Source: an uncultured Collinsella sp.
GTDB taxonomy: Bacteria > Actinomycetota > Coriobacteriia > Coriobacteriales > Coriobacteriaceae
Direction of reading: 5' to 3'
Assembly (NCBI GenBank): GCA_900543025.1
Contig: UQPP01000049.1
Location: 1 to 11,314, forward strand
DNA length: 11,314 nt
Shown here: piece by piece, positions 1-6,867 of the stretch
Numbering within the stretch: position 1 is the first letter of the stretch
How the letters are laid out: each line of letters starts with the position of its first letter
Notes under the pieces: generated by a model
What the model was told of the DNA's origin: nothing
The model's input: the letters and a program-made list of their open reading frames with translations, nothing else
The model's database searches: none
Translations under genes and position numbers: made by a program

Positions 1-2021
1 TCGAACAGGTCGTTGCGGTTGGCGCTGTGCCCGTACCAGTCGATAACGCGTACATTCTTGTAGCGCGTGGCGGCGTTGGCGATGGCCTGGTTCGTGGACC
101 CGACCCAAGGCTGCGGGCTACGTGTGTTTACAAACACGACGATACGCTGCTCGCCGGCGTCGGCCATAATCGCGTCAACCTGGGCGTCCGTTACCAAACC
201 GTTGGTGCCCAGGGCAAAGACCACGATCTTGCCGGCAAGGTTCTGCTGGATATAGCCCTCAAATGTCGCGCGGCCCGCATCAAACTGGCGGCCCTTTTCG
301 GCATCGATATGGCTGTGCGGGAACACGCCGTCAAAGGAATCAACGGCGCGCAGCGACACGGAGTCGCCGATCATCAACAGGTCGTAGGAGCCATCGGGGA
401 AGCCGTCGTTGTCCTTGTCGGTGTCGTCGGCCGCCTGCTGGTCGGTGGGCGCGGTGTTTTTGGCTTCCTTGTTCAGAACTTCGGCGCCCTCGCCGCTCAG
501 CGCAGACGTCTCGGGCACAAAGATCAGACCGCCCAGTGCGACGACCAACACGATAGCGCAGGCTGCGCAGACAGGGACGTGCGCGCGTACCCAGTTGGCG
601 GGCGTGGTGGTGCCATCGCGGAATTCGGCGACGGTGCGGCCGAGGGCGCCCTTCCTAAACGGCGTTTCGATAAAGCGATAGGAGCACTCGGCTACGGCGA
701 CCACCAGCAGCACCTGCAAGATGTACTGCCACCAGGGCGTATCGTTGATGTTGGCGACCGGGTTCATGAGCAACAGCAGCGGATAGTGCCACAGGTAGAT
801 GCTGTACGAGCGCTTGCCAACCCACACGAGCGGCTCGGCGGACAGCGCCCGGGCAACCATTCCCTGGGGCTGCACACAGGCCGCGATGACCATGAGCGTG
901 AGGATGGAGCATAACAGCGTGCCTCCGCGATACTGGAACGCGGCGTAGCCGTTGGTGAGCGCGACCATGGCGGCAAGGCCAGCCAGGCCCACGACACCCA
1001 ACACATCGATGGATGCGGGCGAGGATCAAAAGCGTACGAGGGCGCTCGGCTGTGCCGGGGTGGTCTCGGCTGATTCGTCGGTCTTCTCGCCAGGCTTGTC
1101 CTCGGCGTTCTTGCCGTGCTTGGCGGCGCCAGCCAGGCGATTGAGCCCCAAACGATGAGCGAGACGCACCGGCGCCAGGTCGCGATCGGGGATAAAGGCC
1201 ATCCAGGCACCCAGCAGCAGCGAGAACACGCGGGTGTCGGTGCCGTAGTACACGCGGCTGGGGTCGGCGGCAGGGTTGTAAAGCACCATCATGGCGAGGG
1301 CGGAAACCGCGGCAAGGCCCAGAACCACGCGGCGCGTGTTGGGCTTGCTCACATGCATGGATACCATGGCAAACAGCAGTGGCGGCCAAATTAGGTAGAA
1401 CTGTTCCTCGATGGCAAGCGACCAAAAGTGCGTGAGCGGCGAGGGGTCGCCCAGGGCATTGAAGTACGAGACGTTTTGGGCAATCTGCCACCAGTTGTTG
1501 AAGAACAGCAGCGACGGCAGGATGTCGGGACGCATCTTGGTGAGCATCACGTGGTTAAAGATGGTGCACAGCGCGCAGGTCACGAACACTACCGTTACCA
1601 CGGCGGGGACCAGGCGACGGATGCGGCGAATCCAGAAGCTCTTAAGGTCGATGCGGCCGGTCTTAGCGACTTCGTTGAGCAGCAAGCGTGTGATCAGATA
1701 GCCCGAAAGCACAAAGAAGATCGTGACGCCGAGCAGACCGCCCTGCGCCCACGTGAGGTTGAGGTGATAGAGCACCACCGCGACGACGGCAAGCGTGCGC
1801 AGACCGTCGAGCGCAGGAATGTAGCGGGACTTGGGACGAGCGGGCGCCTGTTCTTTTGCGGCGCTGTTGGTGTGGGCGCCCTTGTTGGTGGGCGTTCGAT
1901 GCGGGCTTGGGCCGCGTCGCGACTCGCCGGTGCGGCGGTCGGCGCGCGGGCGTTCGTGCGGCGCTTGGTTATCGGGCGCGCGGCGCGGACCGCGTGGGCT
2001 CGATTGTGGGAATTGTTCCAT
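1..2021 (-). pseudogene. OatA-like membrane O-acyltransferase with SGNH domain, interrupted by in-frame TGA; 3' end outside window
   Basis: The family transfers acyl (usually acetyl) groups across the membrane onto cell-wall or other surface glycans. The start is ATG at 2021, because an in-frame stop lies just upstream; the nearest purine-rich RBS (GGATGA) is weak. Residues 1-65 are a basic, Pro/Arg-rich cytoplasmic tail. The acyltransferase-3 domain follows: ALDGLRTLAVV with LYHL (His86), FFVLSGYLITRLL, the block HFWSLAIEEQFYLIWP (198-213) and DTRVFSLLLGA. A charged loop (about 280-331) ends in TGA at 1028-1026. The same frame then stays open to the window edge: TM segments, RSYSIYLWHYP, YRFIETPF, another TM segment, an acidic linker, and an SGNH domain with LLMIGDSVSL (nucleophile Ser codon at 360-362) and ALGTNG. 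The expected DxxH block would lie just outside. At least 673 codons fits the family's usual size. Either a recent pseudogene, a sequencing error, or two separately translated halves. Confidence 0.85.
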
Positions 2022-2114
2022 AAAACATCATCCAATGACGAGGATAATCAGCACATATTCATTGTAGCTGCCTGCTCCTGTGAATGCTTGCTGCTGGCGC
2101 AACCTCAAGGGCGC

Positions 2115-2132
2115 GTTCACATCAAAGTGAAC
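2115..2132. promoter_or_regulatory. Perfect dyad overlapping the -35 box (candidate operator)
   Basis: GTTCAC (2115-2120) and GTGAAC (2127-2132) form a perfect 6-bp dyad around a 6-bp centre. It covers the -35 box and the start of the spacer of the ribokinase promoter, where a repressor would block RNA polymerase. No regulator gene is visible in the window. The site also lies about 95 bp upstream of the divergent acyltransferase, so it could affect both genes. The operator role is an inference from position and symmetry. Confidence 0.4.
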
Positions 2133-2144
2133 TAAAGTTATAGA
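2116..2144 (+). promoter_or_regulatory. Candidate sigma-70-type promoter for the ribokinase operon
   Basis: A -35 box TTCACA (2116-2121) and a -10 box TATAGA (2139-2144) are separated by 17 bp. They match the consensus at 5/6 and 4/6 positions. The expected start of transcription, near 2150, leaves a leader of about 55 nt before the ribokinase RBS. This is the best promoter-like pair in the divergent intergenic region. Confidence 0.5.
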
Positions 2145-2207
2145 GGTGCGAGGGCGCACGATCGACGGCCGACGGTGGGCATAAGGCCCGCAGATGAGGA
2201 GGTTCCC

Positions 2208-3203
2208 ATGGCAGATCGCGGCATCGTTGCGGTGTTCGGCAGCATGAACATGGACCTTTCGGTGGCGTGCGAGCGCATGCCGCGCGCGGGCGAGACCGTT
2301 GGCGGTAGCGGTTTTATCACCAACGCCGGCGGCAAAGGCGCTAACCAGGCCGTCGCCGCCGCGCGCATGGGTGCGCGCACGTGCATGATTGGCGCGGTCG
2401 GCCGCGACGCGTTCGGTGCATCGCTCGTGGCGGGGCTCCAAGATGCTGGCGTGGACTGTGACTTTGTGACGCGTCGCGATGACGTGGAGACGGGAACGGC
2501 GACTATCATTCGCTGCGAGGGCGACAACCGCATCGTGCTGTCACCGGGCGCCAACCACGCGCTTGCGGGCGAGGACGTTGCCTGCGCGCTGGGGCGTCTG
2601 GTGGCCGATGGGCTCGACGGAGACGCCAGCGATATTGCCCCGGCTGCCGGAAGCGTCTTTATCGCCCAGGGCGAATGCGACCTTGTGGCGACGGCCAAGG
2701 CGCTTGTTTACGCTCACGAGCTGGGGTTCTATACGATCTTTAATCCAGCGCCTGCCTGCGAGTTGCCTGTGGAGGCCTGGCCTGCGGTCGACCTGGTCTG
2801 CCCCAACGAGACTGAGTGCCAGGTGCTGACGGGCATCTTGCCCGCGGATGATGCGAGCTGCGTCGCGGCGCTCAATGCCCTGCTCGCCAAGGGTGCCGGA
2901 GCTGCGGTCATCACGTTGGGCGGCGCCGGGTCGGTTACGCTCGGCGATGGCGGTGGGCTGCTGCGTATGCCGGCACTTTCGAGCACGGTAGTCGATACCA
3001 CGGCCGCCGGCGATACGTTTATCGGTGCGCTTGCCGCGGCTCGTCTGGAGGGCTTGCCGCTCTTTGAGTGCATGGCGGCGGGTGCACGCGCCTCGGCGGT
3101 GACGGTGTCGCGCTTGGGCGCGCAACAGTCGATTCCCACGCGCGCCGAAGTTGAGCGCGTGTTTGATTTAGACGATTTAGTACAAGACGGAGAAGCGGAG
3201 TAG
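2208..3203 (+). CDS. rbsK: Ribokinase (PfkB family)
   Basis: Phosphorylates D-ribose to ribose 5-phosphate in the cytoplasm. The start is ATG 2208 because AGGAGG (2197-2202) sits 5 nt upstream; an upstream in-frame GTG at 2175 lacks such a site. The 331 residues match the usual ribokinase length (about 300-330). The N-terminus has the sugar-binding motif GSMNMD (11-16). PfkB signature 1 is NAGGKGANQA (39-48). Signature 2 is DTTAAGDTFIGA, with the likely catalytic base Asp at about 269 and the GAGD-like anion hole just before it. NPAPACELP and VCPNETECQVLTG are typical mid-protein ribokinase blocks. The nucleoside hydrolase gene begins 4 nt after the stop, so the ribose released there is the likely substrate. 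Other PfkB sugar or nucleoside kinases are possible, but the NAGGKGANQA block favours ribokinase. Confidence 0.85.
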   Translation: MADRGIVAVFGSMNMDLSVACERMPRAGETVGGSGFITNAGGKGANQAVAAARMGARTCMIGAVGRDAFGASLVAGLQDAGVDCDFVTRRDDVETGTATIIRCEGDNRIVLSPGANHALAGEDVACALGRLVADGLDGDASDIAPAAGSVFIAQGECDLVATAKALVYAHELGFYTIFNPAPACELPVEAWPAVDLVCPNETECQVLTGILPADDASCVAALNALLAKGAGAAVITLGGAGSVTLGDGGGLLRMPALSSTVVDTTAAGDTFIGALAAARLEGLPLFECMAAGARASAVTVSRLGAQQSIPTRAEVERVFDLDDLVQDGEAE

Positions 3204-3207
3204 AACA

Positions 3208-4182
3208 ATGGCAATCAAGAAGCTGATCCTTGATCTGGATATGGGTGTGGACGATGCGATGGCGCTGGCCTATGCCATCGCGAGCCCCGAGGTGGAGCTC
3301 GTGGGCATCACCACGTGCTTTGGCAACGTGCGCGTCGAGCAATCGGCACACAACTGCCTGGCGGTGCTCGATCTGCTGGGTCGCCCCGAGGTTCCGGTGT
3401 ACCTGGGCGCCGATCGTCCCATTAAGGCGACTGAGCCCTATACACCGCCGGCGTCCACCACGCTCATCCACGGCAAGAACGGCATTGGCGGGGCGAGCGT
3501 GCCCGCGTCGCCGTACGAACCGGTGGGGGCGACGTCGGCCGACGGTAACGCGGCGGTCGATTATCTGATCGATGCCGCGCGCACCTATGGTCCCGACCTG
3601 ATCTACGTGGCGACCGGTCCGCTCTCCAACCTGGCACTTGCCTTGGAGCGCGATGCGGCGGCGATGATGTCTATCGGTCGCGTGGTCGTGATGGGCGGCG
3701 CCCTGACCGTGCCCGGTAACGTGAGTGCGGGTGCCGAGGCCAACATGGCGAGCGACCCCGAGGCCGCTGACGCCGTGCTGCGCTCGGGCCGCAAACTCAC
3801 CATGGTTGGTCTTGACGTGACGCATCGCGTGGTGCTGACGCGCCGCGACATTGCCGGTTGGACGGGCTCGGGCACCATGGCGGGCTGCGCATTTGCGAGT
3901 ATGGTCGAGCACTACATTGGCTCGTACGAGATGAACGCACCCTACCTGGGTGGTTGTGCGCTGCACGATCCGCTGGCCGTTGCCGTGGCGATCGACCCCA
4001 CGCTCGTAGGTGCGCTCGGCTGCAACCTGCGTGTTGATCTGCTGGGCGAGTACCGCGGTCGCACCATCTGCGATGAGCGTCGCCTGTCTGATCCGGACAA
4101 GAGCACGCTTGTGGCACTGACCGTGGATGCTCCGCGCTTCCTGTCCGAGTTCAAGACGCGTATGGCCCGCGTCCTGGGCTAA
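3208..4182 (+). CDS. Ribonucleoside hydrolase (inosine/uridine-preferring nucleoside hydrolase family)
   Basis: Hydrolyses the N-glycosidic bond of ribonucleosides to give free base and ribose in the cytoplasm. The calcium-binding N-terminal motif is DLDMGVDDA (residues 9-17; Asp11, Asp15 and Asp16 are the expected ligands), a variant of the usual DTDPGIDDA. Other family blocks follow in order: TTCFGNV (Asn), ATGPLSNLALAL, VVMGGALTVPGNV, AEANMASDPEAADAV, VGLDVTHRVVLT and LHDPLAVA, which holds the catalytic His and the last metal-binding Asp. The 324-residue length is normal. It lies 4 nt after the ribokinase stop, so the two genes are very likely co-transcribed and coupled. Together they feed nucleoside-derived ribose into the pentose phosphate pathway. 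Base preference (purine or pyrimidine) cannot be read from the sequence. Confidence 0.9.
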   Translation: MAIKKLILDLDMGVDDAMALAYAIASPEVELVGITTCFGNVRVEQSAHNCLAVLDLLGRPEVPVYLGADRPIKATEPYTPPASTTLIHGKNGIGGASVPASPYEPVGATSADGNAAVDYLIDAARTYGPDLIYVATGPLSNLALALERDAAAMMSIGRVVVMGGALTVPGNVSAGAEANMASDPEAADAVLRSGRKLTMVGLDVTHRVVLTRRDIAGWTGSGTMAGCAFASMVEHYIGSYEMNAPYLGGCALHDPLAVAVAIDPTLVGALGCNLRVDLLGEYRGRTICDERRLSDPDKSTLVALTVDAPRFLSEFKTRMARVLG

Positions 4183-4209
4183 GTTGTCTTTTTGGGACGG
4201 GGCTTTTTT
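4165..4209 (+). terminator. Intrinsic terminator of the ribokinase-nucleoside hydrolase operon
   Basis: GCCC (4165-4168) and CGTCC (4170-4174), with one bulged G, pair with GGACG (4195-4199) and GGGC (4200-4203), and six T follow directly (4204-4209). The left arm lies in the last codons of the nucleoside hydrolase gene. The loop is about 20 nt, longer than usual. The right arm also belongs to a second, larger inverted repeat with 4245-4262. Confidence 0.55.
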
Positions 4210-4262
4210 GACTGTTATGATTGGTGCGACCATTCGAACCAGCTAAAAGAGCCCGTCCCAAA
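4191..4262. repeat. 18-bp inverted repeat in the luxS upstream region
   Basis: Arm 1 (4191-4209) and arm 2 (4245-4262) pair over 18 bp with one bulged G and one G.T pair: TTTGGGACGGG pairs perfectly with CCCGTCCCAAA, and the T-run pairs with AAAAGAG. About 35 bp lies between them, containing a small TGGT-gcg-ACCA hairpin (4222-4232) and the -10 box of the candidate luxS promoter. No U-tract follows on either strand, so the large form is not a simple terminator. Confidence 0.65.
4192..4221 (+). promoter_or_regulatory. Candidate luxS promoter
   Basis: A -35 box TTGGGA (4192-4197, 4/6 matches) and a -10 box TATGAT (4216-4221, 5/6 matches) are separated by 18 bp. Transcription would start near 4228 and leave a leader of about 55 nt carrying only the second arm of the inverted repeat. 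The preceding operon has its own terminator, so luxS needs a separate promoter. Confidence 0.4.
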
Positions 4263-4284
4263 TTGACTACCGAGAGGATCTGCC

Positions 4285-4773
4285 ATGGAGCGCATTGCGA
4301 GCTTTTCCGTTGACCATCTGTTGCTTGAGCCCGGCGTGTATGTGAGCCGCATCGACCGCGATCCGGCTACTGGGGCCGCCGTCACCACCTTTGACCTGCG
4401 CCTGACCACGCCCAACAAGGAGCCGGTCATGAACACGGCCGAGTGCCACACCATCGAGCACCTGGGCGCGACGTTCCTTCGCAATCATGCCGAGTGGTCG
4501 AGCCGCATTGTCTACTTTGGCCCCATGGGCTGCCGCACGGGCTTTTACCTCGTCGTATTTGGCGAAGTGACGAGCGAGGAGATTCTGCCGCTCGTGCGTG
4601 AGCTGTTCGAGTTTGTCGCCGGCTTTGAGGGCGATGTCCCCGGTGCCGCTCCCGAGGAGTGCGGCAACTACCTGGACCAGAACCTCCCCATGGCAAACTG
4701 GCTCGCGCGCCGCTATCTCGACCGTGACCTGGCCGATATCGATGAGAAGCACCTGCATTATCAGCAGGCATAA
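4285..4773 (+). CDS. luxS: S-ribosylhomocysteine lyase (LuxS, AI-2 synthase)
   Basis: Cleaves S-ribosylhomocysteine to homocysteine and DPD, the precursor of autoinducer 2, in the activated methyl cycle; a cytoplasmic metal-dependent enzyme. At 162 residues it has the normal family length. HTIEHL supplies the metal ligands His55 and His59 with catalytic Glu58. GPMGCRTGFYLV contains catalytic Cys83. EECGNY supplies the third metal ligand, Cys126. FDLRLTTPNKE is the conserved substrate-binding block. ATG 4285 is preceded by GAGAGGA (4272-4278). It follows the nucleoside hydrolase by about 100 bp, with a terminator and a candidate promoter between, so it is probably a separate unit. The partner nucleosidase that makes its substrate (Pfs/MTAN) is not in the window. 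Confidence 0.97.
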   Translation: MERIASFSVDHLLLEPGVYVSRIDRDPATGAAVTTFDLRLTTPNKEPVMNTAECHTIEHLGATFLRNHAEWSSRIVYFGPMGCRTGFYLVVFGEVTSEEILPLVRELFEFVAGFEGDVPGAAPEECGNYLDQNLPMANWLARRYLDRDLADIDEKHLHYQQA

Positions 4774-4801
4774 GGGCTTTATCGCCTAAAACGCGCGCAT
4801 T

Positions 4802-4833
4802 GGGCGCCTTCGCTTATGCGGGGGTGCCTTTTT
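4802..4833 (+). terminator. Intrinsic terminator of luxS
   Basis: GGCGCC (4803-4808) pairs with GGTGCC (4823-4828) through one G.U pair; CGC-ttat-GCG can pair inside. Five T follow directly (4829-4833). It starts 29 nt after the luxS stop codon. Confidence 0.6.
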
Positions 4834-4854
4834 GCTGAGTGGTCGGGACGAGTG

Positions 4855-4883
4855 TTTAAAATCGCTTATGTTTGTTCTAGAAT
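4855..4883 (+). promoter_or_regulatory. Candidate promoter of the DUF4867 gene with direct TGTTC repeats
   Basis: A -35 box TTTAAA (4855-4860, 4/6) and a -10 box TAGAAT (4878-4883, 5/6) are separated by 17 bp. Two direct copies of TGTTC (4873-4877 and 4883-4887) start exactly 10 bp apart, one helical turn, and surround the -10 box. GAACA also recurs in the leader. A regulator could bind these half-sites on one face of the DNA, but this is speculative. Confidence 0.4.
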
Positions 4884-4917
4884 GTTCATACTGTCACATA
4901 AACGAACAGGAGCGAAC

Positions 4918-5562
4918 ATGCATATCTACTCTGTCAACGATCCCGAGTTCAAGTCCTATGGCAACGTTTGGGATAACGTTCCGTCCGAGCTTACGTCGCC
5001 CGTGCTCGAGGCGCTCTCTGCCACGCCCATTCCCGAGGGCAGCAAGTACGTTGCAAGTGCGCCGGAGCTCGAGGACGTCAAGGATGCCGACAAGCTTGGC
5101 TTTCTCATGTTTGGTGGCCGTCCCTTCCAGCTCGGCTGGTGCAACGGCCACAATACACGACTCAACTGCCTGGAGTATCACCGCGCGAGCGAATTCAACC
5201 TGGGCGCTCGCGACTTTATCCTGCTCGTGGCGCATCGCTGGGAGATCGAGGACGGCAAGCTCGACACCGCGTGCGTCAAGGCGTTCCGCGTGCCGGCGGG
5301 TACGGTCGTCGAAGTCTTCAACACCACGCTCCACTACACGCCGTGCATGGTCGACGACGGTGGCTTCCAGGTGATGGTGGCGCTGCCCGCCGGCACCAAC
5401 GGCCCGCGCCCCGAGGTCGCGGCCGACATGCCTGCGGCCGGCGACAGCTACTGCTACTGGAAGGCCGACAAGTGGGTCCTCTGCCATGCTGACAGCCCCA
5501 AGGCAGCCGAAGGCGGCTACGTAGGCCTCATCGGCAAAAACCTCGATATCGCCTGCGACTAG
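4918..5562 (+). CDS. DUF4867 family protein (cupin-like, function unknown)
   Basis: I recognise this as a DUF4867 family member, a conserved protein of gut Firmicutes and Coriobacteriia without established function. The start is ATG 4918 because AGGAG (4908-4912) sits 5 nt upstream; an open frame extends upstream to about 4816 but runs into the luxS terminator. The 214-residue product begins MHIYSVNDPEF and has conserved-looking blocks GWCNGHNTRLNCLEYHR (about residues 79-95) and VPAGTVVEVFNTTLHYTPC. It has no signal peptide or TM segment, so it should be cytoplasmic. The clustered His, Glu and Cys residues (CNGH, EYHR, LHYTPC) would suit a cupin-type metal or sugar site, but that is inference. 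The last 17 codons plus the stop are duplicated downstream of the neighbouring ATPase gene. Confidence 0.75.
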   Translation: MHIYSVNDPEFKSYGNVWDNVPSELTSPVLEALSATPIPEGSKYVASAPELEDVKDADKLGFLMFGGRPFQLGWCNGHNTRLNCLEYHRASEFNLGARDFILLVAHRWEIEDGKLDTACVKAFRVPAGTVVEVFNTTLHYTPCMVDDGGFQVMVALPAGTNGPRPEVAADMPAAGDSYCYWKADKWVLCHADSPKAAEGGYVGLIGKNLDIACD

Positions 5563-5570
5563 AATCTTCT

Positions 5571-5627
5571 GTCTCGATCTGTAACATCTAGCGGGCTAAA
5601 TCGTCTCTACCTGTTACAGATTTAGAC
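5571..5627. repeat. REP-like hairpin A1
   Basis: GTCTCGATCTGTAACA (5571-5586) pairs with TGTTACAGATTTAGAC (5612-5627): 14 Watson-Crick pairs, one G.T and one mismatch. The loop is 25 nt, with a TAG-cggg-CTA mini-stem possible inside. No U-tract follows. Confidence 0.75.
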
Positions 5628-5651
5628 AAACTGCAGGGGCTGCCCGAAAGA

Positions 5652-5706
5652 TCTCGATCTGTAACACCAGGCCCGATTTTGGCGGCCTAGCTGTTACAGA
5701 TCGAGA
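5652..5706. repeat. REP-like hairpin A2
   Basis: TCTCGATCTGTAACA (5652-5666) and TGTTACAGATCGAGA (5692-5706) form a perfect 15-bp dyad. AGGCC (5669-5673) and GGCCT (5684-5688) extend the stem inward after a short internal loop. The outer arms are nearly the same as in hairpin A1, so the two form a tandem pair about 80 bp apart. Confidence 0.8.
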
Positions 5707-5757
5707 CAAACGGGCCCAAACCACCACAAAGGTGCCTGTCCCCATTGCGGTGGCTGC

Positions 5758-6864
5758 CTAGAGTTGGCTGCGCAGATAGTCAGCCATATATGGAACGGCG
5801 AAACGCACGTAACCGCGGCGCGCCTGTTCGATAACGCCGGCGTCGATGAGGCGCCGGCGATACTTTTGCGCATAGTCGGGTGTGACTGACATACGTTTCG
5901 CTACATCGGAAATGCGCGAAACGGCGTCTTCGTCATCAGTCATTGCGTCGAGAAACGCGACGTCTTGGTCCGATAGCGCGGCGAGCGTCGTTTCGCAAAC
6001 ATCGTTTTCGAAATCGGCTTTTGACGCTTCGATAGCTCCGTCGACTTGCTCTGGCGTTACGTGTTCTCCTGTCTTGCAGCGATTGCCGATGTTATAGCCG
6101 ATGAGCTGCAGCATATAGGGCGAGCCTTGGGTTGCGCGAGCGGCACGGAGGCGAAGATCGCCTGGAATATCAAGGTCGAGCTCTTCGAAAGCCCGCTGAT
6201 AATAGGCATCGACATCTCCGACTGAAAGCGGTTCGAGCGTGACCTTGCGAGCGCGGTTGAGAAATGTCAGCACGCGGTCATTGAGCGTTGCACAGACGGC
6301 TCCCGGGAGACCTGCCATAACAAGCGCGACGTTGAGTCCCTCACCGACCAGCTCTTGATAGGCGGTGACGAGCTGTCTAATCTCAGGTGAATTAGCTTGG
6401 AGCTCATCGATAAGGATGAGGATGCCGTGCCCCTGCTCGGTCAGCTTGCGCGCCAGCTGCGTGAGTTTGAACTGGAAACTCTTGGTCTCCTGCACATCGC
6501 GTGTGAACTCGAGACCGGCTGAGAAGCCGAAGACGCTCAAGCTACCGCCAGAAAGTTTGGGGAGATGACGCTTGCTGACATAAGGCTCGCCTGCTTCTTG
6601 GATTTTTTCAACAATGCGCTCAAGCATATCTTCGGAGGCTACGGTGGGTGTGGCGACAACAAAACCGAGCTTGCGTGCGCGGTCGGCAAGTTCCCACAGA
6701 AGAACCGTCTTGCCGCTGCCTCGCTGGCCGAGCATGAGCATGGCTCGGTCTCGATTGCCCGGCTCCTGCTCAAGACCGGAGATGAATGTCGAAATCACGT
6801 TCCCGCGACCCACCAGATAGGACGGGCGATTTCCAAATGAGGGGGAGAAGATGGTTTCAGTCAT
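5758..6864 (-). CDS. Orphan P-loop ATPase with C-terminal winged-helix-like region
   Basis: Product of 368 residues without signal peptide or TM segments. Walker A is GQRGSGKT (46-53) and Walker B is ILILIDEL (148-155; Asp153, Glu154). After Walker B come VALVMAGLPG, a likely sensor-1 strand, and EPLSVGDVDAYYQRAF, then a helical lid with QGSPYMLQLIGYNIG. The C-terminal part (about 290-368) resembles a winged helix, with SRISDVAKRMSVTPDYAQKYRR and a final RRGYVRFAVPYMADYL wing. This architecture is that of archaeal-type/ORC-like or STAND ATPases; partners and substrate are unknown. ATG 6864 has AAAGGAG 4 nt upstream. The gene converges with the DUF4867 gene and is enclosed by two 235-bp direct repeats. 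Its codons look less GC-biased than those of the neighbours, which suits acquisition by transfer. It could act in DNA maintenance, defence or signalling; nothing here decides between them. Confidence 0.85.
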   Translation of the reverse strand: MTETIFSPSFGNRPSYLVGRGNVISTFISGLEQEPGNRDRAMLMLGQRGSGKTVLLWELADRARKLGFVVATPTVASEDMLERIVEKIQEAGEPYVSKRHLPKLSGGSLSVFGFSAGLEFTRDVQETKSFQFKLTQLARKLTEQGHGILILIDELQANSPEIRQLVTAYQELVGEGLNVALVMAGLPGAVCATLNDRVLTFLNRARKVTLEPLSVGDVDAYYQRAFEELDLDIPGDLRLRAARATQGSPYMLQLIGYNIGNRCKTGEHVTPEQVDGAIEASKADFENDVCETTLAALSDQDVAFLDAMTDDEDAVSRISDVAKRMSVTPDYAQKYRRRLIDAGVIEQARRGYVRFAVPYMADYLRSQL

Positions 6865-6867
6865 AAG

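Larger units (their letters stand above)
5509..5743. repeat. Direct repeat copy A (about 235 bp), left of the ATPase gene
   Basis: It begins inside the 3' end of the DUF4867 gene (at Glu-Gly-Gly near the C-terminus) and ends 14 bp before the stop codon of the convergent ATPase gene. It matches 6931-7164 in the same orientation with about 14 substitutions and one single-base gap, counted by eye. It contains two hairpins and the conserved loop AAGGTGCCTGTCCCC. Beyond 5743 the similarity fades through a degraded arm (TTGCGGTGGCT). No gene is seen in the non-coding part, 5563-5757. The hairpins may help end transcription of both converging genes. Confidence 0.9.

Noticed and set aside
27..914. 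295-codon open frame on the plus strand antisense to the acyltransferase SGNH half
   Set aside because: The minus-strand frame shows GDS, GTN and the acyltransferase C-terminal motifs; the plus-strand product shows none.
1026..1028. TGA read as selenocysteine or tryptophan
   Set aside because: No SECIS-like hairpin was recognised after it, the residue is in a non-catalytic loop, and TGA ends the sensor gene at 10780-10782 in the normal way, which argues against recoding.
655..1491. 278-codon minus-strand frame overlapping the TGA region, considered as a frameshifted continuation of the acyltransferase
   Set aside because: It is in another frame from the conserved motifs on both sides of the TGA. 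The true continuation stays in the original frame, so no frameshift is needed.
3019..4233. 404-codon open frame on the minus strand over the ribokinase end and the nucleoside hydrolase
   Set aside because: Arg/His-rich composition, no recognisable domain, fully antisense to two well-supported genes.
4183..4284. SAH/SAM-type riboswitch upstream of luxS
   Set aside because: I could not match the conserved cores of known SAM or SAH riboswitches; only an inverted repeat and a small hairpin are visible.
4816..4917. N-terminal extension of the DUF4867 protein
   Set aside because: It would begin inside the luxS terminator. ATG 4918 has a good RBS and the product then begins with the family-typical MHIYSVND.
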